Assembly (NCBI GenBank): GCA_021737045.1 | Contig: JAIPES010000009.1 | Coordinates: 1 to 54,002 of the forward strand | DNA from: Desulfobacteraceae bacterium | GTDB taxonomy: Bacteria > Desulfobacterota > Desulfobacteria > Desulfobacterales > Desulfosalsimonadaceae | Direction: 5' to 3' | Length of the DNA: 54,002 bases | In this document: one piece after another, positions 35,643 to 44,638 of the stretch | How the letters are laid out: each line of letters starts with the position of its first letter | Position numbering within the stretch: position 1 is the first letter of the stretch | Position numbers and translations under genes: made by a program | Notes under the pieces: generated by a model | Database searches by the model: none | What the model was told of the DNA's origin: nothing | Seen by the model: only the letters and a program-made list of their open reading frames with translations

Positions 35643-36308
35643 CTATGCTTTATGTTTCAGGGTATGAATGATGATCTGTTTTTTTTCTCCCATTCCGGTA
35701 AAGGCCATGCCCTTGTGGGAAAGATCAAATTCCTTTTCCGCTTCCATCAGAAATTTCATCATGGACATCCGGGCGATATCATGGGCCAGATAGGCCGTGC
35801 CGCCGGATCTGAGCTTTTTTTTGAGAATTTCGATGACCGGGTGCACGTCGGATTTTCGGTATATCAGTTCCGAGCCGCAGATGATATCCCAGGTTTCATG
35901 GGTGTCGGGTTCATGCCAGTCAAGGGCCGAGACCCGCACGGTGTCAATTTCGTTGTGCAGCGCGTTTTTTTTCATCAGCGCCAGGGCGTCGGGCTGATTG
36001 TCCGTGATGGTGACCCGGTGGCCGAAGGCGCCGAGAAACAGTCCGGTAATGCCCATGCCCGCACCGATTTCCAGGATTTCCTGATTTTTATCCAGCCCCG
36101 TGTGAACCAGCCAGTCCGTGAGCACGATGCTGGCCTCCCAGATTTTCACCCAGAAGGGAAAATGCGCGATTTCCTGCCGGCCCTCAGCCTCGAGTTCGGC
36201 AATCAGGGGTTCAAGATTTTTAACGCACAGGATCTCCATGCGCCGGCCCCCGATGGCAAGGGCTTTTGGCTCCAGTTCAATATTGGGGCGAAGCAGCAGT
36301 TGAGTCAT
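35643..36308 (-). CDS. Class I SAM methyltransferase, METTL21-like
   Basis: 221-residue cytosolic methyltransferase. SAM-binding motif I is ILEIGAGMGITGLFLG (about 92-107), motif II acidic TITDNQPDAL and post-I SALDWHEPD. The N-terminal FWVKIWEASIVLTDWL is the pattern of the Methyltransf_16/METTL21 group, whose eukaryotic members modify lysines in proteins. The bacterial substrate is unknown. First gene of the minus-strand signalling operon. An upstream gap of 180 bp contains no clear promoter. Confidence 0.8.
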   Translation of the reverse strand: MTQLLLRPNIELEPKALAIGGRRMEILCVKNLEPLIAELEAEGRQEIAHFPFWVKIWEASIVLTDWLVHTGLDKNQEILEIGAGMGITGLFLGAFGHRVTITDNQPDALALMKKNALHNEIDTVRVSALDWHEPDTHETWDIICGSELIYRKSDVHPVIEILKKKLRSGGTAYLAHDIARMSMMKFLMEAEKEFDLSHKGMAFTGMGEKKQIIIHTLKHKA

Positions 36309-36487
36309 AACAGTCGTTTTGTTTGTTTTGGCAGAAAGCGGACTTTACACGGCCCATGGCCGCGGTCTGTGCCGCGTGAAATTATAAGCATTCTTGATAA
36401 GCAAGAAACCTTAATCTAAAAAGTCGGCAGCGGTCAAGCACAATCCGAATGGCCGGGATCCGCACTGGTTGACAGGATCGTGCCGGT

Positions 36488-36913
36488 TCATTGAACAACG
36501 TGATCAAATGAATGGAGCAGGGTTTTGCCGCCGGCCACGGCTTTTGTCCTGATGGTGTATGTTCCCGGCGGGTCAAGGGAGACATCAGCACCGTAGCCGT
36601 CTGCCATGCCCATGGCCATGACCCTTTGCTGTTTTCCGTCAGGACCCTGGATCAGAAACCCGGTCTTGGCTCCGGTGACGGCATCGCCATTCTGGTCCCG
36701 GATAAAGACCATCAGATGGTGTGTGGCCTCGCTGTCGCTGCCGTGCTCCTTTAATGCCTGGCGCATGTCAATGAGTTCATAAGTCAGCTCATGGTTATTC
36801 ACGGCTGCCTGGTGGATTGTTTCCCCATCGCTGCTGTGCCGGGCGGCCGCAGACGCTATGACCAGACAGATCAGCATCATTGACGCGATCATAAAATGCA
36901 TGAGTTGTTTCAT
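36488..36913 (-). CDS. Small periplasmic YtkA-like protein of the copper-efflux operon
   Basis: 141 residues from ATG 36913 (AAGGAGA 6 bp upstream; the longer frame runs into cusA). It has a cleavable signal peptide (MKQLMHFMIASMMLICLVIA, site near SAAARH). The mature part is a small beta-sandwich-like domain with HHLMVFIRDQNGDAV and the Met-rich RVMAMGMADGYGADVSLDPPGTYTI, resembling YtkA-like/FixH-like domains. Several His and Met residues could bind copper. It is the last gene after cusA, 40 bp away, where CusF is found in enterobacteria, so a periplasmic metal-carrier role is plausible (inference). Confidence 0.65.
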   Translation of the reverse strand: MKQLMHFMIASMMLICLVIASAAARHSSDGETIHQAAVNNHELTYELIDMRQALKEHGSDSEATHHLMVFIRDQNGDAVTGAKTGFLIQGPDGKQQRVMAMGMADGYGADVSLDPPGTYTIRTKAVAGGKTLLHSFDHVVQ

Positions 36914-36953
36914 AACGTTTCTCCTTGTTGGGTTGCAGGATTGGCTTCCTGGT

Positions 36954-39900
36954 TTATTGTTTTTCTTTGAGCTCCCGGCGCTTCCAGATATCATAGACCG
37001 CCGGGATGATAATCAGGGTTAAAATGGTCGAGGAGATCAGCCCGCCCACCATGGGCGCGGCGATTCTTTTCATGACCCGGACACCGGTTTCGGTGCCGAT
37101 CATAATGGGCATCAGGCCGATTAAGGTGGTGGCCACGGTCATGAGCTTGGGCCGCACGCGTTCCACCGCCCCTTCGATGATCGCGCCCTTCAGATGCGCT
37201 GTGGTCTGCATTTTTCCGCGGTTCGCCCATCTTTTGTGGGCCTCGTCAAGATAGACCAGCATCACCACACCGGTTTCCGCCGCCAGTCCGGCAAGGGCGA
37301 TAAAGCCCACCACCACGGCCACTGAAACGTTATAGTCCAGCAGGTAAAGCAGCCACACCCCGCCGACCAGGGCAAAGGGCAGCGATGCCATGACCACCAT
37401 GGCCTCGGTGATGTTTTTAAAATGAATATAGAGAAGCACGAAAATCAGCAGGATTGTTACAGGAACAATCAGGTTCAGGGTTTGTCTGGCCTTTTGCATG
37501 TATTCAAACTGCCCTGACCAGACCAGGGAATAGCCTGCCGGTTTGTCGATGTTTTCGTCCACGATTTTGCGCGCCTGTTCAACATAAGTGCCCAGATCCA
37601 CACCCGCTATGTCCACGTATATCCAAGCGGTTCTTCTGGCGTTTTCGCTTTTGATCATGGGCGGCCCTTTGCGGATTTCAAGGTCGGTGAGCTGGGCAAG
37701 GGGCACCTGGGCCCCGGTTGGCGTGGCCACCAGCACCCGCCTGAGCTGCTGCATATCGTCTCTTAACTCCCGCTTGTAGCGCAGATTCACGGGATAGCGC
37801 TCCAGGCCCTCCACGGTGTAGGTGATGTTCATGCCGCCCACTGCGGTCATGATCACTTCCTGGACATCATCGACAGTCAGGCCGTATCGGGCGATTTCAT
37901 GGCGCCTGATGTTAAAATCCAGGTAATTGCCGCCGGTTGTGCGCTCGGAATAGACTGACAGGGTGCCCGGAATATCGCGCACCACCTGTTCAATGCGGGT
38001 GCCCAGCTCGGATAGCACCTCCAGATCCGGGCCCATGAGCTTGATGCCCACAGGCGTCTTGATGCCGGTGGACAGCATGTCAATGCGGGTTTTAATGGGC
38101 ATGGTCCAGGCATCGGTGAGCCCCGGAAACCGGATGGCATCGTTTAAGTCCGCTTTTAGCTCTTCGATGGTCATGTGCCGCTGTTCCGGCCAGATCCAGG
38201 CAAGCGGGGCTTTTAGCCAACCCGGCCAGGATGAGAAAAAACGCTCAATTTTCTTTTTGCGCCACTGATGAACGATTTCTCCCTTTTTTTTCTCCGGCCA
38301 GATCAGGGTCAGGGGCCCCTTGAGCCAGTCCTGCCAGGATGAGAAAAAGCGCTGAACTTCCAGGGTTTCATATTCCACTTTGGGCCGCAGCATGATGGTG
38401 GTTTCAATCATGGTCAGCGGTGCCGGATCCGTGGCCGTATCGGCCCGGCCGATTTTGCCGTGCACGCTTTGGACTTCCGGGAAGCGTTTGATGATCTTGT
38501 CCGTCTGCTGGAGCAGTTCCCGGGCCTTGGTCACGGAAATGCCCGGCAGGGTGGTTGGCATGTAAAGCAGATCGCCTTCGTTTAAGGGGGGCATGAATTC
38601 GCTGCCCAGTTGTTTGGCCGGATAATAGGTTACCGCAGTGATCAGCAAGGCAATCAGAATTGTTGTTTTGCGCCAGTTGACGACCATGGCGATCACCGGC
38701 CGGTAGACGCGGATAAAAACACGGCTCAGGGGATTTCTGTTTTCCGGCAGAATTTTCTGGGGCACAAGGCAGATCACGGCAAACACGGAAAGTGCGATGG
38801 CCGCAATCAGGCTCCAGCCGGGAAGGTCTATGCCTGCAATGCCGGCGGCAACAACGATCACCGGAGGGCCTGCTGTGGAGGCAATCCAGATCCGGCGCCT
38901 GCGTTTTTTTGAAGTCTGCGGGTCAATGGGCCGTTCAGTGATGAAAAAGGTCATCAGCACCGGGATGATGGTGATGGCCAAAAGCGAAGAGGCGGCCATG
39001 GCAAAGGTCTTGGTATAGGCCAGGGGCTTGAACATCCGGCCCGACTGCTCCTGTAAGGCAAATACCGGGATAAACGACACCGTGATAATCAGCAGGCTGT
39101 AAAACAGGGCCGGGCCCACCTCCCTGGAGGCCTCCAGGATGATTTGATTAAAGGGCTTTTTGTCCCGGTCCCGCTCCAGGTGCTTGTGGGCGTTTTCCAC
39201 CATGACCACCGAGGCATCCACCATCACGCCGATGGCAATGGCAATGCCGCCCAGGCTCATGATATTGGCATTAATGCCCAGGGGATACATGACAAGAAAC
39301 GACATCAGCACCCCCACGGGAAGGGTGAACAGGGCCACAAACGCGGATCTGAAGTGCAGGAGAAACAGCACGCAGATAATGGCCACCACCGTGATTTCTT
39401 CCACAAGTTTTTTCTGCAGCGCATGCACGGCCCGCTGGATCAACCCGGAGCGGTCATATCCCATTTCTATGGTCACGCCCTCGGGAAGGGATTTTTCCAG
39501 CTCCGCCAGCCTGGTTTTTACCCTGTTGATGGTATCCAGGGCATTTTCCCCGTAGCGCATCACCACGATGCCCCCGGCGGTCTCGCCCTCGCCGTTCCAT
39601 TCCAGCACCCCCCGGCGCAGTTCAGGGCCCCGGTGGATATCGGCAATGTTTTTCAACAGAATCGGAGTGCCCCGGTCATCGACGCCAACGGCGATATCTT
39701 CCATGTCCGCAATGGATTGGATATAGCCCTTGCCCCGCACCATGAATTCGGTTTCAGCCATTTCAACAAGCCTGCCGCCCGCATCGCTGTTGGAGCGCTG
39801 AATGGCGCGTCTGACCCTGGAAAGGGGAAGGTCGTAGGCCAGCAGCTTGTTGGGATCCACCTCCACCTGATACTGGTTGACATATCCGCCGATGCCGGCC

Positions 39901-40430
39901 ACTTCAGCCACTCCCTGCACGGACATGAGCTCGTATCGCAAAAACCAGTCCTGGATGCTTCTGAGCTCGGCCAGGTTGTGTTCTCCGGTATGGTCCTTGA
40001 GCACATATTCGTAAACCCAGCCCACGCCCGAGGCGTCCGGGCCCAGTTCCGGGGTGACCCCTTCGGGCAGGTCGGATGCCGCGCCGTTTAAGTATTCAAG
40101 CACCCGGGACCGGGCCCAGTAAAGGTCGGTGCCGTCCTCGAAAATCACGTAGACAAAAGACAGGCCGAAAAAGGAATATCCCCGGACATTTTTGGCGTAC
40201 GGCACGCTGAGCATGGTGGAGGTCAGCGGGTAGGTGACCTGGTCCTCGACCACTTCCGGGCCCTGGCCCGGATATTCTGTCATAACGATGACCTGCACGT
40301 CGGACAGATCCGGTATGGCATCCAGGGGGATGGACCGCAGGGCCAGAATGCCGCCGGCAATCACGAAAAGGGTTGCCAGCACCACCATGAACTTGTTGTT
40401 GATGGACCATTCAATTATCTTTCCGATCAT
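36954..40430 (-). CDS. cusA: CusA-type Cu/Ag efflux RND pump
   Basis: Inner-membrane proton-driven pump exporting Cu+/Ag+ from the periplasm or cytoplasm, 1158 residues against about 1045 in E. coli CusA. Family landmarks are WSINNKFMVVLAT at the start, AIAIGVMVDASVVMVENAHKHL with the proton-relay Asp, and DMLSTGIKTPVGIKLMGPDL, the Cu/Ag-type segment. The extra length comes from two places. One is a hydrophobic insert with a basic KKRRRR (about residues 495-560), adding perhaps two helices. The other is a tandem duplication near residues 690-750 (FFSSWQDWLKGPLTLIWPE and FFSSWPGWLKAPLAWIWPE, codons 38183-38356). It overlaps nothing and follows cusB by 12 bp. Confidence 0.93.
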   Translation of the reverse strand: MIGKIIEWSINNKFMVVLATLFVIAGGILALRSIPLDAIPDLSDVQVIVMTEYPGQGPEVVEDQVTYPLTSTMLSVPYAKNVRGYSFFGLSFVYVIFEDGTDLYWARSRVLEYLNGAASDLPEGVTPELGPDASGVGWVYEYVLKDHTGEHNLAELRSIQDWFLRYELMSVQGVAEVAGIGGYVNQYQVEVDPNKLLAYDLPLSRVRRAIQRSNSDAGGRLVEMAETEFMVRGKGYIQSIADMEDIAVGVDDRGTPILLKNIADIHRGPELRRGVLEWNGEGETAGGIVVMRYGENALDTINRVKTRLAELEKSLPEGVTIEMGYDRSGLIQRAVHALQKKLVEEITVVAIICVLFLLHFRSAFVALFTLPVGVLMSFLVMYPLGINANIMSLGGIAIAIGVMVDASVVMVENAHKHLERDRDKKPFNQIILEASREVGPALFYSLLIITVSFIPVFALQEQSGRMFKPLAYTKTFAMAASSLLAITIIPVLMTFFITERPIDPQTSKKRRRRIWIASTAGPPVIVVAAGIAGIDLPGWSLIAAIALSVFAVICLVPQKILPENRNPLSRVFIRVYRPVIAMVVNWRKTTILIALLITAVTYYPAKQLGSEFMPPLNEGDLLYMPTTLPGISVTKARELLQQTDKIIKRFPEVQSVHGKIGRADTATDPAPLTMIETTIMLRPKVEYETLEVQRFFSSWQDWLKGPLTLIWPEKKKGEIVHQWRKKKIERFFSSWPGWLKAPLAWIWPEQRHMTIEELKADLNDAIRFPGLTDAWTMPIKTRIDMLSTGIKTPVGIKLMGPDLEVLSELGTRIEQVVRDIPGTLSVYSERTTGGNYLDFNIRRHEIARYGLTVDDVQEVIMTAVGGMNITYTVEGLERYPVNLRYKRELRDDMQQLRRVLVATPTGAQVPLAQLTDLEIRKGPPMIKSENARRTAWIYVDIAGVDLGTYVEQARKIVDENIDKPAGYSLVWSGQFEYMQKARQTLNLIVPVTILLIFVLLYIHFKNITEAMVVMASLPFALVGGVWLLYLLDYNVSVAVVVGFIALAGLAAETGVVMLVYLDEAHKRWANRGKMQTTAHLKGAIIEGAVERVRPKLMTVATTLIGLMPIMIGTETGVRVMKRIAAPMVGGLISSTILTLIIIPAVYDIWKRRELKEKQ

Positions 40431-40442
40431 TCGGCCGCCCCT

Positions 40443-41981
40443 TTATTCCAGATCCTCAAAAAAAGCATCCCCGTTCCGGCCATTGCTGTTTTCCGGATCA
40501 TCAAAAAAGCCTTTGTCTTCGGCGCTGTTTTGCCCGGAATCATTGTCTTTTTCCCCGGGATCTTCGCGTTCGGTCATTTTCCGGGAGGCCTCCCGGAGTT
40601 TGGATTCGGAATCGAGCATGAATTGCCCGGAAACCACCACCTGCTCGCCCGGGGCCAGGCCCTCAAGGATTTCAATCCGGTCGTTGTCCAGGGGAATTCC
40701 GGGTTTTACCTCCCTGGGGGTGAATTTGCCGGCGCTGCGCCGAACAAACACGATATCGCGCTGTCCGGAGCGGAGCACCGCGGATCTGGGCACGTGCAGT
40801 CCGGTTTCATCGCTGCTGGTGGCGATTTTCACATCTCCGTACATATCGGGTTTCAAAAACATATCCGGGTTGTCAAATTCCAGCAGCACAACCACGTCCC
40901 GGGTTTTGCGCTGGAGATAGGGATAGATGTAGGCCACCTGTCCCTCATATTTTTCCCCGGGCAGGTAGGGCAGGGTCATTTCGGCTTTCAGGCCCTTTTG
41001 GACCCGTGCCAGCTCGTATTCGTAAATATGGGCCTCCACCCACACACTTGACAGGTCTGCGATTTGATAAATCGTGGTCCCGGATTGGACGTAATCGCCT
41101 TCAAGCACGTTTTTTTCCGTCACCACGCCCGTGTACGGGGATTTGATGGTCAGGGCGTGCCTGACCGCCCCCTGCCCGATGACCTGGTCGATTTCCGATT
41201 TGGCAATACCGTAGTAGCCCAGCCGGCTTCTGACCGATTCGAGCATTTTTTTGTTGGTTTCATCCGGCCGGCGGGTGTAGTTGCGCCGGGCTTCGAGCAG
41301 ATCCTGCTGTGCGGTGATCAGCTCCGGTGAATAAAAATCAAACAGTGGATCCCCTTTTTCTACCCGGGCGCCGGTGAAATCCACATGCAGTTTTTCGATC
41401 CATCCGCTGAATTTCAGGTTGATCCGGGTGGTGGCGGTTTCATTGTAGGTCACGTGACCGTAGGTCCGGATGGTGTGGGAAAGCGGGCCCTGCTTTACGG
41501 CCACTGTGCGGATCCCCATGTTTTGTTCCATGACCGGATCAATGGAGATATTCACACCCCCTACCAGTTCGTCTTCGTATACCGGCTCCAGATCCATGCC
41601 CATGGCGCTTTTGCCGGGCTCGTCATAAATTTCCTCAGGATTCATGGGCGCGCGCCAGTATGCGATTTTGCGCTCTCCGTCGTCTGCGTCGTCTTTTTCA
41701 TCCACTGAGTCCTTTGGCACAAGTTCCATGCCGCAGATGGGACAATCCCCGGGCTCATCTGTGACTACCTGGGGGTGCATGCTGCAGGTGTACTGGATGT
41801 TGCTGTCCTGCTGCACTTTCCTGTGCTGGTGATCCGCAAAGGAAAGCAGGCCTGAATACCAGGCAGCCCCTGCTGCGATCGCCAGGGTCAGCACAGCGGT
41901 GAGAAAAATGGCAAGAACCGGAATGCGTCCTGATTGCGCCCGGGCTTTATTTCTGGTCATGGGATTGTCCTTTAAATGCAT
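40443..41981 (-). CDS. cusB: CusB-type periplasmic adaptor with heavy-metal-binding domains
   Basis: Membrane-fusion protein linking CusA to the outer-membrane channel, 512 residues. An N-terminal membrane anchor (about 22-45) is followed by a heavy-metal-binding domain YTCSMHPQV..CPICGMELVPK (about 63-90). A second, degenerate copy, YWRAPMNPEEI..SAMGMDLEPV (about 108-134), lacks the cysteines. The MFP core follows (about 150-430: lipoyl/hairpin and beta-barrel), then an acidic tail (EREDPGEKDNDSGQN.., 465-512). Start: ATG 41981, or ATG 41960 seven codons in; both have AAAGGA. Fourteen bases separate it from the tolC-like gene. Confidence 0.9.
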   Translation of the reverse strand: MHLKDNPMTRNKARAQSGRIPVLAIFLTAVLTLAIAAGAAWYSGLLSFADHQHRKVQQDSNIQYTCSMHPQVVTDEPGDCPICGMELVPKDSVDEKDDADDGERKIAYWRAPMNPEEIYDEPGKSAMGMDLEPVYEDELVGGVNISIDPVMEQNMGIRTVAVKQGPLSHTIRTYGHVTYNETATTRINLKFSGWIEKLHVDFTGARVEKGDPLFDFYSPELITAQQDLLEARRNYTRRPDETNKKMLESVRSRLGYYGIAKSEIDQVIGQGAVRHALTIKSPYTGVVTEKNVLEGDYVQSGTTIYQIADLSSVWVEAHIYEYELARVQKGLKAEMTLPYLPGEKYEGQVAYIYPYLQRKTRDVVVLLEFDNPDMFLKPDMYGDVKIATSSDETGLHVPRSAVLRSGQRDIVFVRRSAGKFTPREVKPGIPLDNDRIEILEGLAPGEQVVVSGQFMLDSESKLREASRKMTEREDPGEKDNDSGQNSAEDKGFFDDPENSNGRNGDAFFEDLE

Positions 41982-41993
41982 GGGAAGCGTCCT

Positions 41994-43307
41994 TTAATGT
42001 TTCGCTTCGGCAGTGCCGCCGACCCAGGCTTCGAGTTCGGCGCGTTTCTGATATATGTCATAAAAAAGCCGGCTGGCTTCCCGCCGGTATTTCAAAACCC
42101 GTATGCGGGCGTCGATCATTGTATCAAATGCCACCCTGTCCACCTCGTAGGCCTCTTGTGCCGATCTGGCCCACTGGCCGGCCTGGGGGATGAGTTCTTC
42201 GGTATAAAGACGGTATCTGCGCCGGGTGTCGTTTATTTCCGAGGCCAGGGATTGGATTCGGTAGGGCAGCCGGTTTTGCAGATCCAGGTACCGGTTCCGG
42301 GCGGAAAACGCATTGCCCGAAGCTGCGGCAACCTCGTTTGATTGTTTGCGTTTGTGCCAAAGCGGGATGTCCATTGCCACCGCGGCTGAGAAAAAATCCG
42401 GCAGGTCCCTTCCTGTGCGGTCTTCTTCGCGCTGCCCGTAGGTCAGCCGGATTTTGAAGTCAGGATAATAATCCTTTTGCGCAAGTTGCTTTTGCGCCCT
42501 GGCGGTTTGGATTTGCGCCTGCATGCCTTGTAAGTCCGGGTTTTTTTCCAGTGCTGCCGCGGACAGTTTTTCAGCTGAAAGCACAAACCCGGGCTCAGGC
42601 AGATTTGCGGGCGGGGCAATGGATGCGCGCTCGCCCCTGTTGGTTAGTTCATGCAGACGGTCTTGGATGGTGGTTCTGCGGTTTTCAAGTCTTACGGCCT
42701 CGTCTTTGAGTCTGGACAGTTCGACCCCGGCCTGGAAAATATCCTGCTGCAGACCTTTGCCCACGGCATAGCGGCTTTCCGTGTCCCTTCTGATGCGTGC
42801 CACCAGCTCGGTCAATTCGGCATTGATCCGCAGACTTTCGGCCACATATCCGAGTTCATACCAGGCCACAGCCACGTCCCGGGCCAGTTCCAACCTGGCG
42901 GCCTCCAGTTCCGCCTGTTTCTGTCTGGCCTCTGCCGCAGCCGCCTCGGAGCGCAAATCCAGCTTGGACATCCAGGGCACGGTCTGTTCCACAAAGATCT
43001 GTTTCTGGGTCATGGGCTCCTGGTCAAATGCAAAGCTGTCTGTGGGAATGCTCTGGAGGGCAAATCCGATTTTCGGGTCCGGAAGCGCGCCTGCTGCCGG
43101 AATGCGCGTCTTTAGAGCTTTTGCCCGGTCTGCCTTGCTTTGCAGCAGGTGGTTGTTTTCCAGGGCCTCGGTGATAAGCTGCTGCAGTTCGGGCGGGGCC
43201 CATATGGCCTCTTTGGCAAAACCTTTGCATGAAAGGCCAGCGGCGAAAACCAAGAACATCGCAGCGGGTAAAAGGCTTTTCCGGATTGCCGGCAATGCTT
43301 TTGTCAT
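41994..43307 (-). CDS. cusC: CusC/TolC-family outer-membrane channel
   Basis: Outer-membrane efflux protein (OEP/TolC fold). 437 residues from the ATG at 43307, where a signal peptide begins (MTKALPAIRKSLLPAAMFLVFAAG, likely cut near GFAKE). The frame is open for 55 more codons upstream but those are not protein-like. OEP repeats show as long amphipathic helices: AAAAEARQKQAELEAARLELARDVAVAWYELGY and a second set after residue 225. Unlike E. coli CusC it has no clear lipobox. First gene of the cusCBA unit. The 347-bp region upstream holds a mobile repeat element (43433-43581) and no gene. Confidence 0.88.
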   Translation of the reverse strand: MTKALPAIRKSLLPAAMFLVFAAGLSCKGFAKEAIWAPPELQQLITEALENNHLLQSKADRAKALKTRIPAAGALPDPKIGFALQSIPTDSFAFDQEPMTQKQIFVEQTVPWMSKLDLRSEAAAAEARQKQAELEAARLELARDVAVAWYELGYVAESLRINAELTELVARIRRDTESRYAVGKGLQQDIFQAGVELSRLKDEAVRLENRRTTIQDRLHELTNRGERASIAPPANLPEPGFVLSAEKLSAAALEKNPDLQGMQAQIQTARAQKQLAQKDYYPDFKIRLTYGQREEDRTGRDLPDFFSAAVAMDIPLWHKRKQSNEVAAASGNAFSARNRYLDLQNRLPYRIQSLASEINDTRRRYRLYTEELIPQAGQWARSAQEAYEVDRVAFDTMIDARIRVLKYRREASRLFYDIYQKRAELEAWVGGTAEAKH

Positions 43308-43425
43308 GATTTTGATCCCGGTCAATGGCGGTTTTGGGGTTTGTCTGCCGGTTGCGATCCGGTCTGGAACGCAGTCCCGGTAAACAGGGTTTGCCTTAAA
43401 ATGGTAATGCCTTAATGGAATAACG

Positions 43426-43588
43426 CAAAATTGATGGCGCCGTAAAAAGTTCAATATCTGGGTTACGCGCAATTTCTTAGAATTTCACGTACGGATAAGT
43501 ACGCTGCATTCTTCGAAATTGCGCAAGCCTTGATCTTGATATTTACGGCGCCATCTGAAATCAGACTTTTTATGGTGCCATCAAAATT
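43426..43588. mobile_element. Long palindromic element, copy 3, with flanking repeats
   Basis: Element 43433-43581 (149 bp) from GATGGCGCCGTAAAAAG to CTTTTTATGGTGCCAT. The inner palindrome closes at TTACGGCGCCATC (near 43554) and a tail carries a further inverted copy of the end. CAAAATT lies directly against both ends (43426-43432 and 43582-43588), a likely 7-bp target duplication. It lies in the gap between divergent cusC and the 3' end of the Crp gene. Confidence 0.8.
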
Positions 43589-43654
43589 CGGGGCCGGGTG
43601 TATAACCGGAAAAAAGGAGGTGCAAAGACATTCAGGAGGGTTTTGGGAGCGGTG

Positions 43655-44344
43655 TCAGGCTTCCATTTTTCCGAATTCGGCCAGATCTTCCAGGCCCGGT
43701 CTGTCCAGCAAACGAATGGTACGGCCCTGGACCTCGACCAGACCCTGTTCGCTCATTTTGCGAAGCATCCGGGAAAGGGTCTCGGGGATGGTGCCCAGAA
43801 AGCTGGCCAGCTGTCCCTTGGAAATATTGAGGGTGATGGTATCCGGATTTTTCTGCTCTTCTGCCTGGAGCAGGAAATATCCGGCCAGTCTGGCCGGAAC
43901 TTCCTTTAACGACAGATTTTCCACCTGGATTGTGAAATTTCTGAGCCTGCGGGAGAGCACGGCCAGCATGTTCATGGCAACAGAGGGATTGGTGGTGATC
44001 AGGTCGCGAAAGGCTTTTCTCGGGAAAAACAGCACCCGGCTTTTTTTCACCCCTTCTGCGCTGGCGGGAAAGGCTTTTCCGGAAAACACCGGCACTTCGC
44101 CAAAGGGTTCGCCGGGGCCGAACATGTGCAGGATCTGCTCTTTTCCCTCGGTGGACAGCTTGTAGACCTTGATCATGCCTTCAAGGGTTACATAAAATCC
44201 ATCGCCCGGATCTCCTTCGGAAAAGATCAGCTCGCCCGCGGCCACGGGTTTTTCCACGGCAATGGCGGTCAGAGCCGCAATGTCTTGCTCCGGAAGGCCG
44301 GAAAACAGTATGGATTGGGATAACACTTCTTTGGATCGGCTCAT
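43655..44344 (-). CDS. Crp/Fnr-family transcription regulator without Fe-S cysteines
   Basis: 229 residues from ATG 44344 (AGGAGG 6 bp upstream). An N-terminal cyclic-nucleotide-binding fold (about 10-125: GELIFSEGDPGDGFYVTLEG, GPGEPFGEVPVF) is followed by a long dimer helix and a C-terminal winged HTH (about 155-215) with SKGQLASFLGTIPETLSRMLRKM. The protein contains no cysteine at all, so it is not an FNR-type [4Fe-4S] oxygen sensor. The effector (cAMP, heme/NO or other) cannot be told from sequence. The gene stands alone, bracketed by two copies of the palindromic element at 43433-43581 and 44402-44561. Confidence 0.88.
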   Translation of the reverse strand: MSRSKEVLSQSILFSGLPEQDIAALTAIAVEKPVAAGELIFSEGDPGDGFYVTLEGMIKVYKLSTEGKEQILHMFGPGEPFGEVPVFSGKAFPASAEGVKKSRVLFFPRKAFRDLITTNPSVAMNMLAVLSRRLRNFTIQVENLSLKEVPARLAGYFLLQAEEQKNPDTITLNISKGQLASFLGTIPETLSRMLRKMSEQGLVEVQGRTIRLLDRPGLEDLAEFGKMEA

Positions 44345-44393
44345 TGACCCCTCCTGATTTTTCACCGGAAATATAACAGTTTTTGACATAAAT

Positions 44394-44569
44394 CAAGGAA
44401 AGATGGCGCCGTAAAAGTCCAATATCTGCGTTACATGCAATTTCTCAGAATTTCACGTACGGATAAAGTACGCTGCATTCTTCGAAATTGCACAAGCCTT
44501 GATCTTGAACTTTTGTGTCGCCATCTGAAAGTCATCTGAAATCAGACTTTTACGGTATCACCAAGGAAA
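44394..44569. mobile_element. Long palindromic element, copy 4, with perfect 8-bp flanking repeat
   Basis: Element 44402-44561 (160 bp): left end GATGGCGCCGTAAAAG, inner palindrome with CACGTACGGATAAAGTACG, tail ending CTTTTACGGTATCAC. CAAGGAAA occurs directly on both sides (44394-44401 and 44562-44569), a perfect 8-bp direct repeat as made by transposition. It lies between the divergent Crp and siroheme/ferredoxin genes. Confidence 0.85.
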
Positions 44570-44638
44570 CACTCTGTTGCAAATTGCAGGGTAAAAATTA
44601 TAAGGTTCGGGTTGGGGGGAGAAAGCAAGGAGAAGGAT

